64,000 nt of DNA, from the NCBI RefSeq assembly GCF_900092025.1, contig NZ_FLTX01000040.1, forward strand, positions 1 through 64,000, in the 5' to 3' direction. Below are positions 28,123 to 36,767 of this stretch, piece after piece. The notes beneath the pieces were generated by a model. It was given only the letters and a program-made list of their open reading frames with translations. It was not told where the DNA came from and did not search any database. Position numbers and translations under genes: made by a program. Every line of letters starts with the position of its first letter. Position 1 is the stretch's first letter. Source of the stretch: Xanthomonas bromi (GTDB lineage Bacteria > Pseudomonadota > Gammaproteobacteria > Xanthomonadales > Xanthomonadaceae).

Positions 28123-30687
28123 ATGACGGATACCCCCGCTTCTTCCGAAACCTCTGCCAGCGGTTGGCGCCGCGCCCTGCCGGTCATCATCAGCCTGGCG
28201 ATCCTGGCGATGGCCCTGCATGCGCTGTCGTCGCAGTTCACCGACCACGGCTACCGCCAGATCCGGCACGCATTCCGTGCGCTTGGTGCGGGGCAGATCG
28301 CGTTGACGCTGCTGCTGGGCTTGAGCAGCTACGCGTGCCTGGTGGGCTTCGACTGGGTGGGGCTCAAGCGCACCGGCAAGCAGCTACATCTGGCACGGGT
28401 GGGCATTACTGCCTTCATGGCGCATGCGGTCGGGCAGACGCTGGGGTTTGCCGCGCTCACTGGCGGTGCCGTGCGGCTACGCGGCTATGGCAGCGTGGGC
28501 CTGACCCTGGCCGAAATCGGCCAGGTGGTGCTGATGAGCACGCTGGGCTTCATCTTCGGGGCGTGGGTGCTGCTCGGGCTGGCCTTGATGCTGGAACCGG
28601 AAGCGGCCGCGCGCGCGTTGCCGATCACAGCGCAGGCCATCCGCATCGCCGGCATCGGCCTGCTGGTCGGCTATGTCGCCATGCTGGCGCTGGTCGGCAG
28701 ACAGGGCCGCGAGTTCGGGATCGGCAGCCATCGGTTCTGGTTACCGGACCGCGCCACCGTGCTGGGCGTCACCGCGCTCAGCGTGGTCGAACTGGGCCTG
28801 GCCGCAGCCGCGTTCTACGTCCTGCTGCCGCCGGATCCGGGCACTGGCTATTTCGGTTTCATCGGCATCTGGCTGGTGGCGGTGGTGGCCGGCCTGATCT
28901 CCACCGTGCCGGCCGGCCTGGGCGTGTTCGAGTGGAGCCTGCTCAAGCTGCTGCCGCACGTGACCCCTGCAGCCGTGCTGGCCGCGGCGCTGGCCTACCG
29001 CGTCACCTACTACATCGTGCCGCTGCTGATCTCGGTCGCCATGGCGGCGGCCTCGGGACTGGGCGCGCCGGTCCGCGCCAGCGCCAGCACCGCCCGCACG
29101 GTATGGAAGGCGCTGCGCCCATGGTTGCCGCAGATCCTGGCGCTGGCGGTGTTCGCCGTGGGTGCGGCGCTGGTGATCGACGGCACCCTGCCGACGCCAC
29201 GCGCGCGCCAGGAAGTGGCGCCGTTGCCGCTGATCGAAACCTCGCATCTGCTGGTCAGCCTGGGCGGCATGATGCTGCTGCTGATCGGCCAGGGCCTGCA
29301 GCGCCGCAGTCATGCGGCCTGGATGCTGGCGCTGGGCGTGTGCTTGCTGCTGCCGCCGTTGGCGCTGCTGCGCGGCAGCCATATCTCGGTGTCGCTGTCG
29401 GCGGCGCTGGCCGCGGTTGCGCTATGGGCGGCGCGGCGCGAGTTCTATCGCCAGGGCGCATTGCTGGACGAAGCCTGGTCGTGGCGCTGGCTGAGCAACC
29501 TGGGCCTGGTGCTGGTGGCCACGTTCTGGCTGCTGTTTTTCGTCTACAGCCATGTCGAATACAGCAACGACCTGTGGTGGCAGTTCGCCACCTCGGCCAA
29601 TGCGCCGCGTGCGTTGCGCGCCGCGTTGATCCTGTGTGTGGGCATCATCGTGTTCGGCATGGCACGCCTGCTGCGTGGCGGTCGGCGGCCGATGCCGGCG
29701 GCCGACGCACCGACGCTGCAGACGCTGACGCCGATCCTGGCCGCCAGTACCGATACCCAGGCCTGCTTGGCGCTGACCGGCGACAAGGCGTTCCTGCTGG
29801 ATGACGAGCGCACCGGCTTTGTGATGATGCAACGCTACGGCGGCTCGCTGATTTCGATGGGCGACCCGGTCGGCCCGCCAGGGGTGGCGCGTGCGCTGAT
29901 CTGGCGCTTCCGCGAAGAGGCCGACCACATGGGCCTGCGCCCGGTGTTCTACCAGGTCGGCGAAAAGTACTGGCAAACCTATCTCGACATGGGGCTGACC
30001 CTGGTCAAGCTGGGCGAAGAGGCGATCGTGCGGCTGGACAATTTCACCCTGGAAGGCCGCGACCGCGCCGACCTGCGCCAGGCCTGGAACCGCGGCAAGC
30101 GCGGCGGCCTGAGCTTCCGCATGCTGCAGCCCGAGCAGGTGGACGAGGTGTTGCCGCGTCTGGCCGAGGTGTCGGATCAGTGGCTGGAAGAAAAATCCGG
30201 CGAAGAGAAAGGCTTCTCGCTGGGCAGCTTTGATGCGGACTACCTGCGTCGCTTCCCGGTGGCGGTGGCCGAGGCAGAAGGCGAGATCGTGGCATTCGCC
30301 AACGTGTGGTGTGCGCCAGCCGGCGGCGAGCTGTCGGTGGACTTGATGCGGCACAGCGCACAAGCACCGAAGGGCACCATGGATTTCCTGTTCATCGAGC
30401 TGTTCCTGTGGGGCCAGGCCAATGGCTACACACGGTTCTCGCTCGGCATGGCGCCGTTGTCGGGCCTGGCCGAGCATCGCCTGGCCGGGCGCTGGAACCG
30501 CTTCGGCAGCCTGGTCGCGCGGCACGGCGAGCGTTTCTATGGGTTCAGCGGTCTGCGCCGCTTCAAGTCGAAGTTCGCCCCGACCTGGCGCCCGCGCTAC
30601 CTGGTCGCTCCTGGCGGCATGCACCTGCCGGCCGCATTGTTGGATGTCACCCGCCTGATCTCGGCGGATCCGGGACGGCAGGAATAA
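28123..30687 (+). CDS. mprF: bifunctional phosphatidylglycerol aminoacyltransferase/flippase
   Basis: An 854-residue inner-membrane protein. The N-terminal half (about 15-540) holds some 13-14 hydrophobic segments of the flippase module (STVPAGLGVFEWSLLKLL is its conserved core). The C-terminal DUF2156 synthase domain (about 560-840) transfers lysine or alanine from aminoacyl-tRNA to phosphatidylglycerol (DKAFLLDDERTGFVMMQRYG, SLGMAPLSGL, RFKSKFAPTW). The product lowers surface negative charge and gives resistance to cationic peptides. It converges on an AcvB/VirJ gene, a pairing also known in Rhizobiaceae. ATG 28123 was chosen; longer in-frame extensions look non-coding. Confidence 0.93.
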   Translation: MTDTPASSETSASGWRRALPVIISLAILAMALHALSSQFTDHGYRQIRHAFRALGAGQIALTLLLGLSSYACLVGFDWVGLKRTGKQLHLARVGITAFMAHAVGQTLGFAALTGGAVRLRGYGSVGLTLAEIGQVVLMSTLGFIFGAWVLLGLALMLEPEAAARALPITAQAIRIAGIGLLVGYVAMLALVGRQGREFGIGSHRFWLPDRATVLGVTALSVVELGLAAAAFYVLLPPDPGTGYFGFIGIWLVAVVAGLISTVPAGLGVFEWSLLKLLPHVTPAAVLAAALAYRVTYYIVPLLISVAMAAASGLGAPVRASASTARTVWKALRPWLPQILALAVFAVGAALVIDGTLPTPRARQEVAPLPLIETSHLLVSLGGMMLLLIGQGLQRRSHAAWMLALGVCLLLPPLALLRGSHISVSLSAALAAVALWAARREFYRQGALLDEAWSWRWLSNLGLVLVATFWLLFFVYSHVEYSNDLWWQFATSANAPRALRAALILCVGIIVFGMARLLRGGRRPMPAADAPTLQTLTPILAASTDTQACLALTGDKAFLLDDERTGFVMMQRYGGSLISMGDPVGPPGVARALIWRFREEADHMGLRPVFYQVGEKYWQTYLDMGLTLVKLGEEAIVRLDNFTLEGRDRADLRQAWNRGKRGGLSFRMLQPEQVDEVLPRLAEVSDQWLEEKSGEEKGFSLGSFDADYLRRFPVAVAEAEGEIVAFANVWCAPAGGELSVDLMRHSAQAPKGTMDFLFIELFLWGQANGYTRFSLGMAPLSGLAEHRLAGRWNRFGSLVARHGERFYGFSGLRRFKSKFAPTWRPRYLVAPGGMHLPAALLDVTRLISADPGRQE

Positions 30688-30706
30688 GCCTTACGGGACG
30701 CTGGCG

Positions 30707-30724
30707 CCAGACCTGCGGGTCTGG
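30707..30724 (+). terminator. hairpin after mprF
   Basis: Perfect 7-bp inverted repeat CCAGACC / GGTCTGG with a 4-base loop, 20 bases after the mprF stop. There is no T-run, so terminator function is uncertain. Confidence 0.4.
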
Positions 30725-30734
30725 CCGGTGTTGG

Positions 30735-30780
30735 CTGATGTGGAAATTGCTGGCCCCGCCAGACCTGATGTGGAAATTGC
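30735..30780. repeat. two direct copies of a 16-base unit
   Basis: CTGATGTGGAAATTGC occurs at 30735-30750 and 30765-30780, a 30-base period, between convergent genes. It could be the remnant of an insertion-sequence end or a binding site. Confidence 0.7.
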
Positions 30781-30952
30781 AAGAGCATTCACTGCTCCCG
30801 ACGTTGCGGCTTGCCGATCGGCACCAGCACCCAGCGAGGGCGCGATGCCGCCAACCAACCCGACGTCTGTGCGTCGCTTTCGCCAGCGACACACAGACGT
30901 GACACGCCGACAGCGACAGGTCGGCGCGCATCAGGGCGCGCCGCCGCGCGCC

Positions 30953-32326
30953 TTACGGCTTCGACAGCGCGTGCAGCTGCTCCATGATCGTCTTTGCCAG
31001 AGTCGCGTAATCGCCCTTGAAATGGTGATCACCGGGCAGTGAGACCCGCTTGGCCACATTTGCGGGCAGGCTTGGGCAGAGCGCGTCGTCGTCGTCCTCG
31101 CCGTAGATGCATACCGTCGTGCCGGCAGGCAGACGCTGCACTTCCGGCGCAATTGGCAGGCCCTCGTTGTCCGAGCCCAGCCAGTTGCTGACGTGGAACT
31201 CGTAGTCGGCAAGCTTGCCGACCGACAACAGTGCCGTCATGCGCAGGTTCTGCTTGGTCGCAGAGGGCAGTTTGTTGATGGCCGCAGGCAGCACGTCGGC
31301 GCCCTGGGAAAACCCGATCAGGACCACGCGCTGACGATCCCAACGCTGCGCATAAACGCGGGCAATGCGATCCAGATCGTTGGCAAAGCCTTGCGGCGTG
31401 CGCTCGGTCCAGAAGTAACGCAGCGAATCCAGGCCGACCGCCGGAATACCTTGCGCTGCGAGCGCGTCGGCCACTTCTTCATCCAGCCCGGCCCAACCGC
31501 CATCGCCGGAGACGAAGATCACGAAGGTGTCGTCGTCGCTGTCGCCATCGGGCTTGGCGGGCACCTCCACCACCGGCAGATCCGCCAGGCCACCCGGCGG
31601 CGGCGGCAATGACACGCCCTTCTGCTCGCCCAGCGAACGGACCGCGGCACGCAAGCCAGGCAGGATGTCGCCCTGCGCAGACCGCCTGAAGGTTCGCGCC
31701 TGTGGCACCTGCTTGAGGAAGTCCTCTTCGGCAGCTGCCGGGCAGCGCTTGTCCTGACTGGCCGCCAGCACCCAGGGAATCTGCAACGGCAGCGGCAAGA
31801 GTGTATTGGTGCCCGGACGCACACCCGGCTGGCAGATCGCCTGGTTGGACACGTTGGTTGGGCAGAGCCCGTCGGTCAGCACGCCGGCCAGCACGTGCGG
31901 CTTGGCTTGCGCAGCGATCGCGTAGGCCAGCGCCGCGCCCTCGCCATCGCCCACCAGCAGCGGCAGGCGGTAGGTGGGAATGTGGTAGAAGGCCTGCACG
32001 TAGCGCGAGAAATTTTCCACGTCGCCGACCGAGAACGTGCAGGTACCGCCGTCCTTGCGCAGCACCGCGTACAGGTGCGCGGTGTCCACCACCGCCACCA
32101 TCGCACCGTCCGCGCGCAGGCTTTCCGCCTGGGCCTGGCGCTTGGCGGCGTTACCGGCACCGGCCAGCCAGATCACCACCCGTTGCGGCTCGCCCTTGGG
32201 CATTAGTACCGGCACCTGCTCGAAGCGGCCGTGGCTGACCGGTTCCGGCGCCTGCGCCGCGACCATGCCCGACAGCGTCAACATCGCCGCGCCGCAGAGC
32301 GCGCTCCACATTTCAAGTCGTCGCAT
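30953..32326 (-). CDS. AcvB/VirJ family periplasmic serine hydrolase
   Basis: A 457-residue exported protein (signal peptide about 1-25, ending MVAAQA). It has an N-terminal VirJ-like part (GDGEGAALAYAIAAQ) and a C-terminal VirJ domain with the nucleophile elbow GFSQG at Ser340. In the second domain, FVSGDGGWAGLDEEVADAL is the family signature, and PGDHHFKGDY carries the probable catalytic His. Family knowledge: Agrobacterium AcvB hydrolyses lysyl-phosphatidylglycerol. Here the gene faces mprF, the enzyme making that lipid. Start taken at ATG 32326, just before the signal peptide. Confidence 0.88.
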   Translation of the reverse strand: MRRLEMWSALCGAAMLTLSGMVAAQAPEPVSHGRFEQVPVLMPKGEPQRVVIWLAGAGNAAKRQAQAESLRADGAMVAVVDTAHLYAVLRKDGGTCTFSVGDVENFSRYVQAFYHIPTYRLPLLVGDGEGAALAYAIAAQAKPHVLAGVLTDGLCPTNVSNQAICQPGVRPGTNTLLPLPLQIPWVLAASQDKRCPAAAEEDFLKQVPQARTFRRSAQGDILPGLRAAVRSLGEQKGVSLPPPPGGLADLPVVEVPAKPDGDSDDDTFVIFVSGDGGWAGLDEEVADALAAQGIPAVGLDSLRYFWTERTPQGFANDLDRIARVYAQRWDRQRVVLIGFSQGADVLPAAINKLPSATKQNLRMTALLSVGKLADYEFHVSNWLGSDNEGLPIAPEVQRLPAGTTVCIYGEDDDDALCPSLPANVAKRVSLPGDHHFKGDYATLAKTIMEQLHALSKP

Positions 32327-32540
32327 GTCGCACCATCGGGAAAAGTGGGTCAAAGATAATCGTTCCAGGCTGCAGCGCGAAGTGCAGAAGTTCGTTCATT
32401 GCGACCTGGAGCCGCTAATAGACCGTCGCGCGCAGTCGTCAGGCAAGTATGGACGGCATGCAGGCACCGCAACGTCCGCATGGTGCATGCCGATTCCGAG
32501 CGCCGTGCGCGTGCCTGGCCCTGTGCGGTCATTTTGTGAA

Positions 32541-32720
32541 TCACGCCTTAGCCGGCTGCCGCGCTTCCCAGGCCGACAGGGCCTGGCGGTAACGCGTCAG
32601 CTCCTCGGCATACAGATCGTGCACGCAAAGCGGGCAGCCGCTTTCGCAGCATTCGTTGGGCGCAGGCGGCTGTGGGGCGATCGGGCGTGGGTCGGGGCTG
32701 GAGGCAGCGCTGTCATGCAT
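32541..32720 (-). CDS. small oxidoreductase-like-domain protein
   Basis: A 59-residue protein. The motif PxPPAPNECCESGCPLCVHDLYAEEL is the oxidoreductase-like domain, with four cysteines in a CCxxxCxxC arrangement that may bind a metal. Such short proteins are common in Xanthomonadaceae; function unknown. It follows the HD hydrolase gene by 63 bases on the same strand and is probably the last gene of a three-gene unit. Confidence 0.8.
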   Translation of the reverse strand: MHDSAASSPDPRPIAPQPPAPNECCESGCPLCVHDLYAEELTRYRQALSAWEARQPAKA

Positions 32721-32783
32721 GCGGCCATTCTAGCGTGCGCATCGGCCTCATCCGGGCACGCCGCCCGCAGATGTTGGGTACGT

Positions 32784-33383
32784 TCAACGCCCCAGCCGTC
32801 GGCGCAGATTGGCGCGCGCCGCAGCGTCGTGATGGGTATGGAAGTAGTCGCTCAGGAAGATGCGCGGCTGCTCGAGCACACCGGCCAGGAAGCGGCGGCG
32901 ATTGAGCCGGAACAGCAGGCTGGGCACGTGCCCGCGATATTCCTCGGCAATGGCCTGATCGTAGGCATCGAATACCGTTGCGGGTGCGGCCAGGATCGCC
33001 ATGTCGCAATCCAGGAACAGGGCGGCGTCTTCATCCACATCCTGCGGCTGCAGGTGCCCATGGCGGGCGGTGAGCAGGATCAGCGCCTGTACGCGCTCGA
33101 CATCCACCTGCGCTTGTGGCCACCAGCGTGGAATGCATTCGCTCGCCCACAGCGCCGATTGCGCCTCGTTGTCGCTGCGTCCGGGTTGATAGACCGCATC
33201 GTGGAACAGCACCGCCAGCCAAACCTCTGCCGGCTGCCGCCAGCCCGGCCCGGCTGCGACCTGCGCATAGTGCTGCAACACCGCGCGCACGTGACCGAAG
33301 TGGTGGTAGGCGCGCGGCGGCGTGGCATAGGCCTGTTCGAGTGCGGCCAGGTGGTCCGGGGGCAATGGCATGGCAATGTCCAT
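32784..33383 (-). CDS. HD-domain phosphohydrolase-like protein
   Basis: A 199-residue metal-dependent hydrolase of the HD superfamily. YHHFGHV near residue 27 and LFHDAVYQPGRSDNEAQSA near 60 supply the His and HD metal ligands, with a later Asp in DCDMAIL. The pattern matches the uncharacterised predicted metal-dependent HD phosphohydrolases. The substrate is unknown. The RNA-ligase-like gene lies 35 bases upstream. Confidence 0.85.
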   Translation of the reverse strand: MDIAMPLPPDHLAALEQAYATPPRAYHHFGHVRAVLQHYAQVAAGPGWRQPAEVWLAVLFHDAVYQPGRSDNEAQSALWASECIPRWWPQAQVDVERVQALILLTARHGHLQPQDVDEDAALFLDCDMAILAAPATVFDAYDQAIAEEYRGHVPSLLFRLNRRRFLAGVLEQPRIFLSDYFHTHHDAAARANLRRRLGR

Positions 33384-33418
33384 GCGCGCAGGCTACCGCG
33401 TGCGCGCCGCGCTGCACA

Positions 33419-34021
33419 TCAACCCAGCGACCAACGGCCTTCGATCTGATAACGCGATTGGCCAAGGAAACTGCGTACCAGCGCAAAATCGCGCACGGTC
33501 CAGGCAAGCGCATCACAGCGCCGTTGCGGCACCGTCTGATTGCAATACAGCAGCGTCATGTGCGGCGTGTACTGTGCATCGCCGGCAATACCGACATGCG
33601 CCAGCTCCCGCCCCAATGCGCCTTGCAGCGCGTACAGCCCCCGTACCTGCTCTTCGCCGCGCAGCACGCAGGGAAGTTGCGAGCGCCTGCCGCCGAAGGT
33701 TCCGACGCGGTCGAACTCCACCGCGAACGCGTCCATCGCCACGCGCGCCGCTGCCTGGCTGGCGCGGCTCACCAACGATGGCGGCAAACCACCGGCGTAA
33801 TCGCCCAGATGATGCAGGGTCACATGCAGCCGTTCGCGCGCGAGCGGCTTGCCTTCCGCGTGCCCGCTTTGCAGCACGCCATCGGCAATGCGTGCCGCGT
33901 GGTCGGCAGTGGCCGCATCGGCCATCACCGCGAAAAACAGCCGTTCGGTCGTCTTCTCTTCTCCAAGCCCCAGAGACAACTGCGCCTCAGCCGATGACAG
34001 GTACAGGAACTGTTGCTTCAT
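33419..34021 (-). CDS. thpR: 2'-5' RNA ligase / cyclic phosphodiesterase family protein
   Basis: A 200-residue 2H-phosphoesterase. Two catalytic HxT motifs are present: HVTLHHLG near residue 65 and HMTLLYC near residue 153. Ahead of them a typical RLFFAV strand begins the fold after a 27-residue extension. The family (ThpR/LigT) opens or forms 2',5'-linked and cyclic phosphodiester bonds in RNA. First gene of the minus-strand trio with the HD hydrolase and the small Cys protein. Confidence 0.88.
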   Translation of the reverse strand: MKQQFLYLSSAEAQLSLGLGEEKTTERLFFAVMADAATADHAARIADGVLQSGHAEGKPLARERLHVTLHHLGDYAGGLPPSLVSRASQAAARVAMDAFAVEFDRVGTFGGRRSQLPCVLRGEEQVRGLYALQGALGRELAHVGIAGDAQYTPHMTLLYCNQTVPQRRCDALAWTVRDFALVRSFLGQSRYQIEGRWSLG

Positions 34022-34192
34022 GGGTGGATTCCACAACCGCGCAACGCGGGGCCACCTGAACAAGGGCGGCGGATACTAGCAGACCCGGCGCGTGCCGAAT
34101 ATGCCAAGGGGCGCGATGGCGATGTGGAACATCCCGCAATGCGTGGAATGACGAATGCTGCGCAGGGCCATCCCCTTGCCCTGCTGCGACAC

Positions 34193-34225
34193 AAAAAGAA
34201 ACGGGCAGCTTGCGCTGCCCGTTTC
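34193..34225 (-). terminator. intrinsic terminator for PA2169-type gene
   Basis: Perfect 12-bp stem GAAACGGGCAGC / GCTGCCCGTTTC with a 4-base loop. On the minus strand it is followed by TTTTTG. It lies about 70 bases after the minus-strand gene at 34293. Confidence 0.9.
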
Positions 34226-34292
34226 CGCCTCTAATGTTTTACCCCGGAGCTGCATCGGATCGGTGACGATGCACTTCGGTCGTACACGCCGC

Positions 34293-34748
34293 TTATGCGG
34301 CGCTCTTCATCGCGTGCTTGCGGTTACGCATCACATCATGACAAGCGCGCACTTCCGGCAACAACCGCATTGCAGCCTCGCGAGCGGCAGCCGGAGTGTC
34401 CTGATCGGCAATGATCTCATCGAACGCCTTCAGCAGACGGTCTTCCGACTCTTCCAGCTCGGCCACATAGCCATACTTGGTGTCGCCCAGCGTTGCGCGC
34501 ACCTTGCCATAGAACTGCTGCATGCTGCCCACCATGGTGCCGTGCTGTTCCGGCGTGCCGCCGGCTGCGGCCACCACACTGCTCAGGCTGCTGACGATAT
34601 CGGCCTTGACGCCGGCAATGCGACGGAACAGCGTCGCGAGTTCCGCATCGCCCACCTTGGCTGCGGCTTCCTCGTAGAAATCCTTGCCGTCGCGCGAGAT
34701 AGCGATAAGGTCGTTGAGGCTATGCTCGGTTTTGCTCTGAATGCTCAT
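34293..34748 (-). CDS. PA2169-type four-helix-bundle protein (DUF2383)
   Basis: A 151-residue, almost entirely helical protein of the PA2169/DUF2383 family, related to ferritin-like bundles. LNDLIAISRDGKDFYEEAAAKV starts helix one, and LEESEDRLLKAFDEII lies in helix three. The usual length of the family is about 150. Members are often stress-induced; function unknown. AAGGAG seven bases before the ATG is a strong ribosome-binding site, and a strong terminator follows: a highly expressed single gene. Confidence 0.87.
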   Translation of the reverse strand: MSIQSKTEHSLNDLIAISRDGKDFYEEAAAKVGDAELATLFRRIAGVKADIVSSLSSVVAAAGGTPEQHGTMVGSMQQFYGKVRATLGDTKYGYVAELEESEDRLLKAFDEIIADQDTPAAAREAAMRLLPEVRACHDVMRNRKHAMKSAA

Positions 34749-34968
34749 GTGTGGCTCCTTGCTGGAATGGACCGCCGCTGCGCTATGCGATGACGACGCG
34801 TGCGGCGGGAGGGTGAGTCAATCGATGGATTGATTGCATTGCCGTCGTGTTTGTACGGCCCATCCTCGCCTCGCCCGCATAATCGATATGTGAGCGATGT
34901 GGGCAGGACCCTCACGCCATCGTGCAGGCGATGAATCGCAATTCATCCATGCCGACAGCAGGTCAAGA

Positions 34969-35139
34969 TCATTTCGGTTGACGACTGGCCCACATGTTGT
35001 CGACCAGATTCGGATAGGGTCGCCCGGCCTCTTCAGCTCGCTGCTTGGCGGCCGCTTTCTGCGCATCGGTCAACGGTGTGGACTTCGCCTTGGCCTTGGG
35101 ATTGGGGCGCTTCCACGGTGGTGGAGTGAAGTCGGTCAT
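34969..35139 (-). CDS. small conserved basic protein
   Basis: A 56-residue protein opening with MTDFTPPPWKRPNPKAKAK and ending with a helix (LTDAQKAAAKQRAEEAG) and a PYPNLVDNMWA segment. It looks structured: a basic proline-rich start followed by one helix. I do not know its function; similar short proteins recur in Xanthomonas. It lies downstream of the MFS gene on the same strand. Confidence 0.7.
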   Translation of the reverse strand: MTDFTPPPWKRPNPKAKAKSTPLTDAQKAAAKQRAEEAGRPYPNLVDNMWASRQPK

Positions 35140-35311
35140 GGCACTGTTCGGTCCGCTTGATTGAGTGCGAAGTCTTGCTGGCGTGCCGTGAGATGGGTGT
35201 GGTTATGCAACTCGCTCATCTCTGGACAGCTGCACAGCAAGGCGAGTTTTGCAGCCACGTGGCGAAACACTGGCGCGCCAAATGTCCAAACCCAGAGTGG
35301 CGCGTTCCGCC

Positions 35312-36523
35312 TCAGCAGTTCGCCAATAGCGTGCGCTGCTGGCGACGCTCCTGCCACACCGCCAGTGCGTAGACCAGCAACCCGCCGAGCGCGGTGGCCG
35401 CGCCAACGTAGCCGGTAGAGGTCCAGCCCCAACCCGCCGTGATCGCCATCCCACCCAGCCATGGGCCCAACGCATTGGCCGTATTGAATGCTGCGTGGTT
35501 GGAGGCTGCGGCCAGGGTCTGCGCTTCTGCCGCCACATCCATCAAGCGTGTCTGCAAGGCCGGCGCCAAGGCGCCCATGGTGCCGACCGCCACAATGGAA
35601 ACGAACACCCACACGTGCGACTGCGCCGCCAGCGGAAACGTCAACATCGCCACCACCGACCACACCAGCAACACCGGCACCGCGCGGAACTGCATGCGGT
35701 CGAACAACCAACCGCCCAGGATGCTGCCCAGCACACCGCCCACACCGAACGCCACCATCGCCAACGGAATGCGCGCTGGGGTAACGCCGGTCACCGCAGT
35801 CAACGTCGGCGCAAGGTAACTGAAGACGCAGAACATGCCGGAAAAACCCACCGCACCGATCGCCAATGCCAGCCAGACCTGCGGCTGATTGAACGCACGC
35901 AATTCGCGCAGGGGCTGCTGACGCGGCTCGTCGGGCTGCGGTGGTAACAGGATCGCCACCGCTGCGACCGTACCCAGCGCAATCACCGACACCGATGCAT
36001 AGGCCCAACGCCAGCTCACCATTTGCCCCAGCCAGGTCGCCAGTGGGTTGCCCACCAACAGCGCAACGCTCAAACCCAGCAACACGCGCCCCACTGCAGT
36101 GGCACGTTGATTGGGTGGGCTGATCGATGCGGCCACCAGCGACGCAACGCCGAAGTAGGCGCCATGCGGCAGCCCGGCGATAAAGCGGCATAGCAGCATC
36201 GTGTGGTAGCTCGGCGCCAAAGCGCTGGCCACGTTGCCCAATGCATAGAACACCATCAACAGCAGCAACAAGGTACGCCGCGGCCAGCGGGCACCCAGAA
36301 TTGCCAGCAGTGGCGCACCGACCACCACACCCAACGCATACGCGCTGATGACGTGGCCAACCTGCGGCTCGCTGATCTGCAAGCCCTGCGCAATCTGCGT
36401 CATCAGGCCCATGGTGGAGAATTCGCTGATGCCGATCGCAAAGCCGCCCATCGCCAGCGCAAGCAGAATCAGCACGTAATCGCGCCGGGATACGTGTGGC
36501 GAAGAAAGATCGGTATCGGACAT
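35312..36523 (-). CDS. MFS transporter, DHA1 / AraJ-YdhP-type exporter
   Basis: A 403-residue major-facilitator protein with twelve predicted transmembrane segments. ISEFSTMGLMTQIAQGLQIS, then GHVISAYALGVVVGAP in TM2 and the loop motif GARWPRRTLLL, are typical of the AraJ/YdhP/PbuE branch of drug:H+ antiporters. The substrate is unknown. It is divergent from the Old Yellow Enzyme gene at 36768, sharing a 244-base promoter region, so both may respond to the same electrophile or drug. Confidence 0.88.
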   Translation of the reverse strand: MSDTDLSSPHVSRRDYVLILLALAMGGFAIGISEFSTMGLMTQIAQGLQISEPQVGHVISAYALGVVVGAPLLAILGARWPRRTLLLLLMVFYALGNVASALAPSYHTMLLCRFIAGLPHGAYFGVASLVAASISPPNQRATAVGRVLLGLSVALLVGNPLATWLGQMVSWRWAYASVSVIALGTVAAVAILLPPQPDEPRQQPLRELRAFNQPQVWLALAIGAVGFSGMFCVFSYLAPTLTAVTGVTPARIPLAMVAFGVGGVLGSILGGWLFDRMQFRAVPVLLVWSVVAMLTFPLAAQSHVWVFVSIVAVGTMGALAPALQTRLMDVAAEAQTLAAASNHAAFNTANALGPWLGGMAITAGWGWTSTGYVGAATALGGLLVYALAVWQERRQQRTLLANC

Positions 36524-36767
36524 GCCCGACTCCAGTGATGCAGGGCGGCCTATTATTGTGCAATGCAGCAAAGCGGGAAAGCTCGGCACCAGCTACGATT
36601 CAGCACCAGCGCCCAACACGTCACAGTGACATCGCTTTCAATGCAGACGGGGACGCTGTGTCCTATCTGCATCGCTCGAATTTGCCTGAGCCCGCCACCA
36701 TCGCTACGGGGCACCGCGATCGGCGCGGTGTCGCGCCCGGCGCGTGATCAAACTCGACTGGTTGCTG

